Source of the DNA: Acidimicrobiales bacterium
Lineage (GTDB): Bacteria > Actinomycetota > Acidimicrobiia > Acidimicrobiales > SHLQ01
Direction: 5' to 3'
DNA: 54,332 nt
NCBI GenBank assembly: GCA_020628865.1
Contig: JAHDEJ010000014.1
Coordinates: 1 to 54,332 of the forward strand
The translations under genes were made by a program, and so were the position numbers. Under the pieces are notes generated by a model, which saw only the letters and a list, made by a program, of their open reading frames with translations, had not been told where the DNA came from and searched no databases. Within the stretch, counting starts at the first letter, position 1. Every line of letters starts with the position of its first letter. This document shows positions 1 to 7,247 of the stretch, one piece after another.

Positions 1-116
1 CGCTCGGACGCCGCCTGCGCGACGCCGGCCGAACCACACTCGAACGCCACACCCTTGCACGAGAGTCCAACGAGTTCGCCGCCGTCGTCGACGAGCTCCG
101 CACCCTCACGAACTAG
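1..116 (+). CDS. C-terminal end of an unidentified protein (5' partial)
   Basis: An open frame enters from the left edge and stops at the TAG at 114-116. The last 37 residues are arginine- and glutamate-rich and helical looking, ending in VVDELRTLTN. It lies 20 bp before the next gene on the same strand and just upstream of sulfotransferases, so it may be a glycosyltransferase or another member of the same glycan operon; that is inference from context only. Too little is visible to name a family. Confidence 0.45.
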   Translation, partial: LGRRLRDAGRTTLERHTLARESNEFAAVVDELRTLTN

Positions 117-136
117 CCTGACGGCGAAGGAGCACC

Positions 137-433
137 ATGGCCAACGACCCGTCCACCGGCATCGAACTCGCCGAAGCAGTCACCGACGCAGAACACGCCG
201 AGCTCGACTTCCTTCGGTATGCCACCGCCCACCTGCAGTCCCGCGTGACCGAACTCGAGAAGCAACTCCTGGAGACATCGCGAGACCGGGACACGATCCG
301 TCACGAACGCAACCTCATGGCGCAGGATTTCCAGTGGACGCTGAGCCGGCTGAACAACTCGCCGATCGCCCCGATGCTGCGACGCATGGACGGTTTCAAC
401 AAGCTCAACGAGAAGTGGGGTCAGCCGTCCTGA
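137..433 (+). CDS. Small coiled-coil protein of a sulfotransferase operon
   Basis: This 98-residue soluble protein starts at an ATG 6 nt after a clear Shine-Dalgarno (AAGGAG). Residues about 20-60 have heptad-like spacing of L, V and charged residues (HLQSRVTELEKQLLETSRD) and should form a coiled coil. No signal peptide or membrane segment is seen. Its TGA overlaps the next ATG (TGATG at 431-435), so translation of the two is probably coupled. Short coiled-coil proteins of this kind often accompany polysaccharide genes, where they may act as scaffolds. The family is not recognised and the function is unknown. Confidence 0.75.
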   Translation: MANDPSTGIELAEAVTDAEHAELDFLRYATAHLQSRVTELEKQLLETSRDRDTIRHERNLMAQDFQWTLSRLNNSPIAPMLRRMDGFNKLNEKWGQPS

Positions 434-1296
434 TGTCGCCGACGCGCTACGCCGGCCGCTTCGGCGGTCCCGGCGTCGACGACAGCCAACCGGGCCCGGC
501 CACCGTCGAGTCCCTCTTCACCGGCAACGGCACGATCATCGCCGATCCGGTCTCGTTCCCGTGGGCGTTGGTCGACGACGGACACTGGCGCCAGCCGGTC
601 CTCGTCGACCTTCGGCAGTGCAACGACACGGACCTCGTCGCCCTCCGAACGGTCCTGCCCGTCCTGACCCCCGACGACCGGGTCGTCGCCTCCGAAGCCC
701 AGCGTCAGGAGCTTCGCCGGGAACTCCCGCTCCCCGAGGACTCGTTTCTCGGCGACGTGCCTGACGATGCCTCGGCGCTGTTCGCCCTCCTGCACGAACG
801 GAAGCTCCGACGGGCCGTACTCCGCGAGGCGCTCGCGCCAGTGGTGCGCGACGAACTCTGGGCGACGGTGGGCATCGAAGCCTCCCGCCCACTCGTCGTC
901 GCCGAACTCGGTGCCGACGACGGGTGGACCGAAGCACTCCTGCCCAAACCACACACCCTCGAGCGGGTCGACGACCCGGGCGATCTCACGGCGGACTCCG
1001 CCGCAATCGTGGTCGTGCATGGGCGAGCGGTCTCCCCGTCCGCCATCGCCGCGGCGCGCAGCGCGTTGAACCCCGGCGGACTGCTGGTGTTCGTGCTCGA
1101 CGAGGCAGCCGTCCACGGTGCGAGCGGCCCGGCTCCCCAATCCCTCATCGCCATGATGAACGAGTCGACCTCGCATCACCACGTCGTCGAGCACGTGTGG
1201 GTGCTGTCCGAACGCCCCGGACGTCCGATCACCGGCGGCCTGATCACGGTTCGGCCACTCGGCGGAGCCACCCCGCCCGACGGGGACCCGACATGA
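433..1296 (+). CDS. Methyltransferase-fold-like protein of unknown function
   Basis: This 287-residue protein starts at the ATG coupled to the preceding stop. The C-terminal half has the layout of a class I SAM-dependent methyltransferase: a hydrophobic strand ending LVVAELGADDG, later AIVVVHGRAVSPSAI, then the typical loop-strand LNPGGLLVFVLDE. The usual glycine-rich GxGxG motif is reduced to ELGADDG, so SAM binding may be weak or lost. The N-terminal half is not recognised. Its TGA overlaps the next gene's ATG by 4 bp (ATGA at 1293-1296), placing it in an operon with two sulfotransferases. A degenerate methyltransferase acting on a surface glycan is my best guess, with low certainty. A longer upstream extension of this frame is antisense-like noise over the coiled-coil gene. 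Confidence 0.6.
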   Translation: MSPTRYAGRFGGPGVDDSQPGPATVESLFTGNGTIIADPVSFPWALVDDGHWRQPVLVDLRQCNDTDLVALRTVLPVLTPDDRVVASEAQRQELRRELPLPEDSFLGDVPDDASALFALLHERKLRRAVLREALAPVVRDELWATVGIEASRPLVVAELGADDGWTEALLPKPHTLERVDDPGDLTADSAAIVVVHGRAVSPSAIAAARSALNPGGLLVFVLDEAAVHGASGPAPQSLIAMMNESTSHHHVVEHVWVLSERPGRPITGGLITVRPLGGATPPDGDPT

Positions 1297-2084
1297 GCGC
1301 GTTGTTCATCGCCGGATTCCACCGAAGCGGAACCTCCGCCGTCGCCCGCTCGTTCCACCTCGGCGGCCTCTTCCTCGGCGACGAACTCCTGGGGTCCGAA
1401 CCGTCGAACCCGTACGGCCACTTCGAGGACAAGGCCGTCATCGACATCCATCAGGAACTACTCGAGGTCAACCGAACCGACTGGAAGTCCCACCGCGCCT
1501 TCGACCCGATCGTTCCCGATGCCAGCTGGGACGCAATGCGCTCCCTCGTCGAGGCACGAACCGCGCTCGGCCGTCCATGGGGGTTCAAGGACCCGCGCGT
1601 CTGTCTCTTCCTTCCCCTCTGGCTCCACCTGGTCCCCGATGCTCGGATCTTTCTGGTGTTCCGCACGCCAGCCGAGACGATCCGTTCCCTCCACATGCGC
1701 CACAGCCGCCAGCTCATCGAGGGGAAGGGCCGGCCGGAGACACACCTCGAGTTCTGGCAGATCCCCAACCTCGGTGCCCGCATGTGGCTCCACTACCACG
1801 AGACCCTGCTGCGAACGCTCCCCGACGAAGACCGCGTCCACGCCGTGCACTTCGGCGACCGTGTTGCCGTCTCCCGGGCCGTCACCGCCGTCAACCAGCG
1901 ATGGGACATGGGATTGACCGAACGCGGCGACGACGCTCTCGACCCAGAACTCGGCGCGCAGGATGTCGACCCGATCCGGGTCACGGACCCACAGCTCGTG
2001 GACGACATCGAAGCCATGTGGTCCCGTTTGCATCGACTCGCCGAACGGTCGGCCGAGCGTCTGGCAACTGCCGGATCCCAATGA
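1293..2084 (+). CDS. Sulfotransferase family protein (first of two)
   Basis: This 263-residue protein is a probable PAPS-dependent sulfotransferase. The N-terminal strand runs into the 5'-phosphosulfate loop GFHRSGTS at residues 8-15, the family's P-loop-like signature. A second strand, ARIFLVFRTPAETIRSL, carries the arginine and downstream serine expected of the 3'-phosphate-binding motif. The conserved WGFKDPR stretch lies between them. No signal peptide or membrane anchor is seen, so it acts in the cytoplasm, perhaps on a lipid-linked or nucleotide-linked glycan. It overlaps both neighbours by ATGA. The acceptor cannot be read from sequence. Confidence 0.8.
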   Translation: MSALFIAGFHRSGTSAVARSFHLGGLFLGDELLGSEPSNPYGHFEDKAVIDIHQELLEVNRTDWKSHRAFDPIVPDASWDAMRSLVEARTALGRPWGFKDPRVCLFLPLWLHLVPDARIFLVFRTPAETIRSLHMRHSRQLIEGKGRPETHLEFWQIPNLGARMWLHYHETLLRTLPDEDRVHAVHFGDRVAVSRAVTAVNQRWDMGLTERGDDALDPELGAQDVDPIRVTDPQLVDDIEAMWSRLHRLAERSAERLATAGSQ

Positions 2085-3007
2085 GCGGGCCGGCCTTTCT
2101 CTGCATCGGCGCCCAGAAGGCCGGAACCACCTGGCTCTACCGAGCGCTGGAGAACCAACCCGACCTGTGGCTGCCTCCCGTCAAGGAACTGCACTACTTC
2201 GACGAGAAGCGGCTTCATCCACGCTCCTGGTACGAGCTGCTGCGCGGCACGGACGGCATCGCCGGCCGCTGGCGTCGACAGCTCGGCACCGAACGACGAC
2301 GTCGGATCCACGAGGCCGACCATCCGGCAGCGACGGAACGAGCCGAATGGAGTCGCAACTACTTCTTCGGCCCGACGTCTCCCGAGTGGTACGCATCGCT
2401 GTTCCCCGCCGATCGCATCGGCGGCGACATCACCCCCGAATACGCGCTCCTTGACCCGCAGGGCATCGCGGACGCGCTCACCATCAACCCGGACCTCCGG
2501 GTGATCTACCTGCTTCGCCACCCCATCGAACGGGAATGGTCCGGGGCCGTCATGCGCAGTCGGGGGCTCGGCCGATCCACCGACCTCGTGTTGAAAGGCG
2601 GTCGACGCCGACACGCCCGATACCTCGAGAATCTCGGCCGATGGCAGGCAGCGCTTCCGCCGGGGCGCCTGTTCGTCGGATGGTTCGATGACATCGCCCA
2701 GCATCCCCAGGAGCTGCTCGGCGAGATCCTCGAATTTCTCGGGGCACCCGCCACCAACGCGTCGCTGCCGACCGGCCGACCGAACAGCGGAGGCGCCTCG
2801 ACGATGCCCGGTCGCCTCGCCGCACCACTGGCTTTGGAACTGCGACCGCAACTGCGCGAACTGGCGACCCGATTGGGCGGCCCCGCAATCGAATGGGCGG
2901 AGACCGGCGCCTGGCTCGAGTCCGCCAGCCCCGACGACGACATTCCGTATCCGTTCCATCGCCCCGGAGCCCCTGACCGCGTCGGAACATCAAGTCTCAT
3001 TCTGTGA
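2081..3007 (+). CDS. Sulfotransferase (second of two)
   Basis: This 308-residue protein has the canonical sulfotransferase 5'-PSB loop GAQKAGTTWL at residues 10-19 and the 3'-phosphate-binding motif LLRHPIEREWS. PVKELHYFD after the P-loop is typical of heparan-sulfate-like or Stf0-related sulfotransferases. Its ATG overlaps the stop of the first sulfotransferase, and no further gene follows in the operon. The two sulfotransferases differ strongly in sequence, so they probably modify different positions or acceptors and are not a recent duplication. The acceptor is unknown. Confidence 0.87.
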   Translation: MSGPAFLCIGAQKAGTTWLYRALENQPDLWLPPVKELHYFDEKRLHPRSWYELLRGTDGIAGRWRRQLGTERRRRIHEADHPAATERAEWSRNYFFGPTSPEWYASLFPADRIGGDITPEYALLDPQGIADALTINPDLRVIYLLRHPIEREWSGAVMRSRGLGRSTDLVLKGGRRRHARYLENLGRWQAALPPGRLFVGWFDDIAQHPQELLGEILEFLGAPATNASLPTGRPNSGGASTMPGRLAAPLALELRPQLRELATRLGGPAIEWAETGAWLESASPDDDIPYPFHRPGAPDRVGTSSLIL

Positions 3008-3043
3008 CTCAAGTCGCCCGCTCGACGTGACGAAATCTGTCAT

Positions 3044-3529
3044 GTGGAGCAGGCAAGAACACCCAATCGCAAACTCGTCGTCGTCGACCTCGAGAATGTG
3101 CTCTTTGGCGTGCACGAGCAGCTCGTCGGCGCCGACCTCCAGGCGCAGACGGAGCTGATTCTCGACCTGGCCCAGGCCCGCCGTCTCGACGATCAGCTGA
3201 TCGTCGGGTGCAATCCGCACCTCGCGTTCGCGGCCAAGGCCGCGTTCCCTCGGGCTCAGCTCCTCACCCGCAAAGGCGCAGACGGCGCAGACCGGGCGCT
3301 CATCGAGCACCTGGACATCGCCCATGTTGCCGCCCGGTACCGCGAGCTCTGCATCGTGTCGGGCGACCATGCCTTTGCCGACCTTGCTCACGAGGCCCGG
3401 TGGAACGGCCTGACGACACGCGTGGTCGCCCCACATCAGGGGTTGTCGGCTGCGCTGCGGTTGCAGGCCGACGTCGCCGTGCGCCTCCCCAAACCTGCAG
3501 GAGGTTGGTCCGATGCGGCCGCAGCCTGA
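3044..3529 (+). CDS. NYN/PIN-like domain ribonuclease
   Basis: This 161-residue protein has the acidic residue pattern of the NYN branch of PIN-like nucleases: VVVDLENV near the N-terminus (D15, N18), KGADGADRAL (D80, D83) and IVSGDHAFADL (D108, D113). These aspartates normally bind Mg2+ or Mn2+ for RNA cleavage. The start is a GTG with only a weak ribosome site. The end overlaps the PilZ-type gene by 17 bp, so the two are probably co-transcribed. No toxin-antitoxin partner is visible. The fold assignment is good; the substrate is unknown. Confidence 0.75.
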   Translation: MEQARTPNRKLVVVDLENVLFGVHEQLVGADLQAQTELILDLAQARRLDDQLIVGCNPHLAFAAKAAFPRAQLLTRKGADGADRALIEHLDIAHVAARYRELCIVSGDHAFADLAHEARWNGLTTRVVAPHQGLSAALRLQADVAVRLPKPAGGWSDAAAA

Positions 3530-3950
3530 TTCCGACGACGTCCAGCGCCTCTGGCGCAAGGCCGATGCGCATGTGCTCGAGCGTCGCTTCTTCGAACGCA
3601 CCCGCGTCGCTGCGAACGGCGAGCTGCTGTGGGCAACGAAGAAGATGTTCGGTCGAGTTGCCAACCAGCGCGCCTTCCTCGTGACCGAAAATCTGTCGCG
3701 CGACGGCGCGAAGGTGCTGCTGCAGGAAGAGCACCATTTCCCCGTGGGTTCACGAGCCCGCCTGAAACTCGGCATCGAGTTCACCGAGGTGGAGATCCTC
3801 GGCGTCCAACGCCCGCCGCAGGGCAAGACGTCGCTGCGTCTCACGTTCATCAACCCGAGCGCGAAGTTCAACCGGGTGGTCGAGCAGTACCTGCCGGTGG
3901 GCAACGAGTTCGAACGGGTACCCCACGAAACCCAGTGGGCCGGCCTCTGA
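3513..3950 (+). CDS. PilZ-domain protein, probable c-di-GMP receptor
   Basis: This 145-residue protein starts after a strong Shine-Dalgarno (AGGAGG). It shows both halves of the PilZ c-di-GMP-binding signature: RxxxR as RFFER at residues 25-29, and (D/N)xSxxG as NLSRDG at residues 60-65, with the expected spacing and strand pattern (FPVGSRARLKL, VEILGVQR). It is a single soluble domain without an output domain, so it would act by protein-protein contact. Two GGDEF-EAL proteins that could make or break c-di-GMP lie 3.3 and 6 kb downstream on the same strand. It overlaps the NYN nuclease gene; that pairing is unusual and its meaning is unknown. Confidence 0.75.
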   Translation: MRPQPDSDDVQRLWRKADAHVLERRFFERTRVAANGELLWATKKMFGRVANQRAFLVTENLSRDGAKVLLQEEHHFPVGSRARLKLGIEFTEVEILGVQRPPQGKTSLRLTFINPSAKFNRVVEQYLPVGNEFERVPHETQWAGL

Positions 3951-3951
3951 C

Positions 3952-4608
3952 TCAGCGCTTGTCGCGTCGGGCCTCGAGCGTCATCTGCTTCTTCGTGGCG
4001 GCCCAGCCGCAGATCGGACAACTGCCCAGATCGTGATTTCGGGCCGGACAGTATTCGCGGCCGAAGAAGATGATCTGCAGGTGTCGGTCCGCCCACGTCT
4101 CCTCTGGAAACACGGCTTTGAGGTCCCGTTCCGTCCGTTCGACCGTCGTACCGTTCGACAACCCCCACCGATGGGCAAGTCGATGGATGTGCGTGTCCAC
4201 GGCGAAGGCCGGCACGCCGAACGCACCGGACATCACAACACTTGCCGTCTTGTGTCCCACGCCGGCGAGCGACTCGAGAAAGTCCCAGTCCGGGATGATC
4301 TCTCCGCCGGCGTCGAGGATCTGGTGCGCCATCGTCGAGAGGTTGCGCGCCTTCGTCGGGGCCAGACCGAGCTGCTTGATGTGACTGAGGATCTCGTCCG
4401 GTGACAGCGCCGCCATCTTCTCCGGGGTGTCGGCAACGGCAAAGAGGCCCTTGGTCACCTCGTTGACCTTCTTGTCGGTCGTCTGCGCGGAGAGCGCCAC
4501 GGCAACCACGAGCGTGTACGGATCCGTGTGGTCGAGGGGAACCGGAGGGTTCGGGTAGAGGTCCTCCAGGATCTCACCGATGCGATCTGCCTTCTCCGCA
4601 CGCTTCAT
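3952..4608 (-). CDS. nth: Endonuclease III-type DNA glycosylase with altered iron-sulfur cysteines
   Basis: This 218-residue base-excision glycosylase/AP lyase removes oxidised pyrimidines. The helix-hairpin-helix LAGVGHKTASVV carries the catalytic lysine at residue 120 and AVDTHIHRL the catalytic aspartate at 138, the same numbers as the E. coli enzyme. C187 is present, but the canonical C-x6-C-x2-C-x5-C cluster motif is not: position 194 is Leu, C197 is present, an extra Cys sits at 200 and position 203 is Ala. A normal [4Fe-4S] cluster is therefore doubtful. The start ATG at 4608 gives family length; a much longer reading frame upstream runs antisense through other sequence and is rejected. 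It converges with the PilZ gene. Confidence 0.9.
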   Translation of the reverse strand: MKRAEKADRIGEILEDLYPNPPVPLDHTDPYTLVVAVALSAQTTDKKVNEVTKGLFAVADTPEKMAALSPDEILSHIKQLGLAPTKARNLSTMAHQILDAGGEIIPDWDFLESLAGVGHKTASVVMSGAFGVPAFAVDTHIHRLAHRWGLSNGTTVERTERDLKAVFPEETWADRHLQIIFFGREYCPARNHDLGSCPICGWAATKKQMTLEARRDKR

Positions 4609-4746
4609 GACCTGACCGTAGCCGCCTGGCCCACGACCCCACACAAGAAATTTCGGGCAATTCCCGACCGATTGACGCTTCGTTGTCAGACGGCGTCTCC
4701 GAGCTTCCGTAGCGTGACTTGCGAGCCACGGGAGGTGCGGGAGCCA

Positions 4747-5418
4747 ATGATCGACATCACGACATTCCAGAACTACGGAGAGGGCCTCGACGGCTGGAGC
4801 TATCGGGGACAGGACCGCTGTCGCCGCAAGCTCGCCGACACCGTGGCGCTGCTCGTGTTCGCCTCCGACCTTGGCGGTTGGGAAGGCAAGTACGGCACAG
4901 AACTCCGTGAGACCCACGTTCGGACGGTCAACGCAGTCGACGACGGCCATGTGCTGTCGGCCCCGATCTCGCTTGCCGCCCCGTTCGAGGGTGAGCAGCT
5001 CGAGATTCGCACCATCTGCCTGGAGATCGACGGAACCGCAGACCTCGATGCGCTGTTGGACGACGCGGCCAACGGTTTCGAGGTCAGCATCGGAGGCCAT
5101 CAGCCCCGACCCTGGCACGACCCGTTCCTGGCGTTCGGCTCGACGTGGTGGACTCCCAACGCCGTCTCGTACCGAACACTGTTCGAGGATTGCTGGACCG
5201 TGAGCGTCGCCAACCCGGTGGTCGGTGGACGCGAGCCGCTCCAAACCGTCGTCGCCGAGGATGCCCGGCCCGACACGGTGGCCCGACATCTGGCCCGCCG
5301 CGACATCACCCGACTGGTCTCGTTCGAAAGCGACGGGACCGTCGGCCACGAGCGTCGCCGGTATCAACATCGGGGCGAGGCCACCGACTGCGCCATCGGC
5401 ATCACCTACACCGCCTGA
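4747..5418 (+). CDS. Conserved-type hypothetical protein, 223 aa
   Basis: The ATG at 4747 has a good ribosome site (GGGAGGTGCGGGAG). The product is soluble and acidic with no signal peptide, no membrane segment and no motif I recognise. Two stretches look strand-rich (ADTVALLVFASDLGG, ISLAAPFEGEQLEIRT), and two cysteines are present near DRCRRK and IRTICLEI. It is divergent from endonuclease III across 138 bp. Its TGA stop is formed by the first unit of a palindromic tandem repeat array, so the repeats define its 3' end. No function assigned. Confidence 0.65.
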   Translation: MIDITTFQNYGEGLDGWSYRGQDRCRRKLADTVALLVFASDLGGWEGKYGTELRETHVRTVNAVDDGHVLSAPISLAAPFEGEQLEIRTICLEIDGTADLDALLDDAANGFEVSIGGHQPRPWHDPFLAFGSTWWTPNAVSYRTLFEDCWTVSVANPVVGGREPLQTVVAEDARPDTVARHLARRDITRLVSFESDGTVGHERRRYQHRGEATDCAIGITYTA

Positions 5419-5536
5419 ACGTGCCTGGCACCATTCACGCCTGAACGTGCCTGGCACAATTCGCACCTGAACGTGCCTGGCACCATTCGCACCTGAACGT
5501 GCCTGGCACCATTCACACCTGAACGTGCCTGGCACC
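5415..5536 (+). repeat. Tandem array of five 26-bp units with an 11-bp palindrome
   Basis: Five near-identical units begin at 5415, 5441, 5467, 5493 and 5519. Each starts CTGAACGTGCCTGGCAC, and the first four continue to ATTCRCRC-type ends with only one to three base changes. The core GTGCCTGGCAC is a perfect odd palindrome (GTGCC-T-GGCAC). The period is 26 bp, not a multiple of three, so it is not coding. The array starts inside the stop codon of the gene at 4747-5418 and runs into a long hairpin. It could be a binding-site array, a source of small RNA or a recombination product. Confidence 0.9.
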
Positions 5537-5559
5537 TTTGGGGGCAAAAGGTGCCAGGC
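5527..5559 (+). terminator. Perfect 13-bp hairpin closing the repeat array
   Basis: Left arm GCCTGGCACCTTT (5527-5539) and right arm AAAGGTGCCAGGC (5547-5559) are perfectly complementary around a 7-nt GC-rich loop. The flanking ACGT at 5523-5526 and 5561-5564 can extend the stem past a single bulged T. The left arm is the core of the fifth repeat unit, and the right arm is an inverted copy of it. No U-tract follows, so a classical intrinsic terminator is not proven. It still sits exactly where transcription from 4747-5418 should end. Confidence 0.6.
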
Positions 5560-5710
5560 TACGTGTGACGGTGGTCACGTTTTGCATGGCGATTGTTTGC
5601 GCTGATCGCCGATCCGCATGGGCCAATCGGCTCACAATCGAACTCCGCAGACCGAAGGGAATGTTGCCGACGGGCAGAGCGCCCGGGGTGTCGAACTGCG
5701 GAGGCGACCC

Positions 5711-6187
5711 ATGGAAGGCACGACGAGCAGCACCGGTACAGAACCACTGGCGCCGTTTCTGACCGACGAACAGTACGAGCTCCTGTTCGACGAGCCCCGA
5801 CCGCACATCGAGGTGGCGCCAACGCCCCGCACCAGTCGCGTGCGCTCGGGTGCGGCCACCGGGACCCGATGGGACCGACGAGCCCCAACCGCTGAACGCC
5901 ACCTGGCACCGCCGCCCATCCCGACGCTCGACCTCACCGGCGCCGAAAGTCGCCTCGAGCTCGACATCTTCGCCGACGACCGCGGCAACCGAACCATGGA
6001 CGTCGCCCGCAGCGCGCGAGTCCGGGCCATCGTCGCCGCCGACGAGGTTTCCCAAGCGACCGCTGCCGCTCGCAAGGCCCGCACGCAGCGCAACGTTCGC
6101 AACCGCGCCGTGTCGCTCGCCTTTGCGTTCGCCGGCCTCACCGCAACCATCGCACTCTGGATGATCGCGATCGTCGTCTACTACTGA
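5711..6187 (+). CDS. C-terminally membrane-anchored protein of unknown function
   Basis: This 158-residue protein starts at an ATG behind GGAGGCG. The N-terminal 130 residues are polar and proline-rich, probably partly disordered. The last 25 residues form one strongly hydrophobic helix (FAFAGLTATIALWMIAI) ending in VVYY, giving a tail-anchored or single-pass topology with the long domain in the cytoplasm. An amphipathic basic stretch rich in R and A (KARTQRNVRNRAV) precedes the helix. It lies alone between the repeat array and a dioxygenase. The family is not recognised. An in-frame upstream ATG at 5618 lacks a good ribosome site. Confidence 0.55.
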   Translation: MEGTTSSTGTEPLAPFLTDEQYELLFDEPRPHIEVAPTPRTSRVRSGAATGTRWDRRAPTAERHLAPPPIPTLDLTGAESRLELDIFADDRGNRTMDVARSARVRAIVAADEVSQATAAARKARTQRNVRNRAVSLAFAFAGLTATIALWMIAIVVYY

Positions 6188-6216
6188 TCCGCCTCCACCG
6201 GGGCAACAGCGCCCGG

Positions 6217-6222
6217 TAGCGT
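6217..6222 (+). promoter_or_regulatory. Probable -10 box of a leaderless transcript
   Basis: TAGCGT matches the actinobacterial TANNNT -10 consensus and ends 7 nt before the ATG at 6230, with no Shine-Dalgarno between. This spacing puts the transcript 5' end at or very near the start codon. Other starts in the window have similar boxes (TAGGGT at 42434, TAGGTT at 52057, TACGCT before mftF). No convincing -35 is seen here. Confidence 0.45.
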
Positions 6223-6229
6223 TGTCGCC

Positions 6230-7204
6230 ATGACCGGCGTCGAACTGCACCCTGTCGAAGGGGCAGGAGTCGAGGTGCACTGCGCCGACATCACCGAACT
6301 CGGCGACGCAGCCTTCGAGCAGGTCGAGTCCGCCTTCCGCGATCACGGGCTCCTGTACTTCCGCGAGCAATACGTCACCGACGGGTGGTTCCTCCGGTTC
6401 GCCGCCCGATGGGGCGAACTCCGAGCGGACCCCGAACTCCCGACCCACCCCCACCTGCCGTCGCTCGGCGTGGTGCACCGGCCCGCTGAACAGGCCGAGA
6501 ACCACGGCGGGCAATGGCACAGCGATCGGAGCTTCGAGCCCGAACCCCCCGCTGCGACGCTGCTCGTCGGCCGCGAGCTCCCACTCGGAGGCGGAGGTAC
6601 ACGCTTCGCCAATCTCTATGCGGCCTACGACGCACTCGACAGCGCCACCCGCCGGCATCTCGAGGGCCTCCGGGCCGTCCATCGGAGTCCGGATGGGCAG
6701 GCTGAACACACCCATCCGCTCGTGATTCGCCATCCGGTGAGCGGCCGCGCCGTCCTCTACGCCAACCCGTCGTTCACGGCGGATATCGAAGGCATGGACC
6801 CGAACGAGTCTCTTGCGCTTCTGAACCAGCTCTTCGCCCACTGCACGACCGACGAGTTCTGCCACACCTTCACGTGGGAACCCGGATCGATCGTCCTCTG
6901 GGACAATCGGGCCGTGAATCACCTGGCCCTCAACGACTACCCCGGTCAGGCTCGCACGCTGCATCGGGCACTGCTGGCCGGTGCAGCGCTCGCCCCGGCG
7001 GCTGCGCCGACACCCACCGACCCGACGATCGCCCAACGGGCAGGGACGACCGTGGCGGGAGCGGTGGTCACCGCCGCAATGCTTGGGCTCGGACACGTCA
7101 TCGAACCCGACAAGGCCCGACCAGACATCGAGATCACGGCCGACGCCCCGGAGCAGGAACCGCTCGACGAGCTCGACTTCGGTTCGCTGCCACCGCTCGA
7201 CTGA
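6230..7204 (+). CDS. TauD/TfdA-family Fe(II)/2-oxoglutarate dioxygenase with a C-terminal extension
   Basis: This 324-residue enzyme has the iron-binding facial triad of the TauD family: HxD in QWHSD (H97, D99) and the distal histidine in NHLALND (H231). The 2-oxoglutarate-binding arginine follows in ARTLHRALL. The catalytic core ends near residue 252. The remaining 70 or so residues are not typical: an alanine-proline linker, a hydrophobic stretch TVAGAVVTAAMLGLGH that may touch or cross the membrane, and a very acidic tail. The substrate could be taurine, a sulfonate or a carnitine-like compound and cannot be told. The gene is probably transcribed alone from a leaderless promoter. Confidence 0.85.
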   Translation: MTGVELHPVEGAGVEVHCADITELGDAAFEQVESAFRDHGLLYFREQYVTDGWFLRFAARWGELRADPELPTHPHLPSLGVVHRPAEQAENHGGQWHSDRSFEPEPPAATLLVGRELPLGGGGTRFANLYAAYDALDSATRRHLEGLRAVHRSPDGQAEHTHPLVIRHPVSGRAVLYANPSFTADIEGMDPNESLALLNQLFAHCTTDEFCHTFTWEPGSIVLWDNRAVNHLALNDYPGQARTLHRALLAGAALAPAAAPTPTDPTIAQRAGTTVAGAVVTAAMLGLGHVIEPDKARPDIEITADAPEQEPLDELDFGSLPPLD

Positions 7205-7247
7205 AAACCCGCTCCACTCGGCCTCTGAAGATGCCGAGAAACTGAAC

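Noticed and set aside
5415-5536. CRISPR-like array
   Set aside because: The units are contiguous 26-bp repeats without unique spacers, and no cas gene is nearby.
4609-5547. N-terminal extension of endonuclease III on the - strand
   Set aside because: It would run through the 4747-5418 gene and the repeat array; the ATG at 4608 gives the normal family length and residue numbering.
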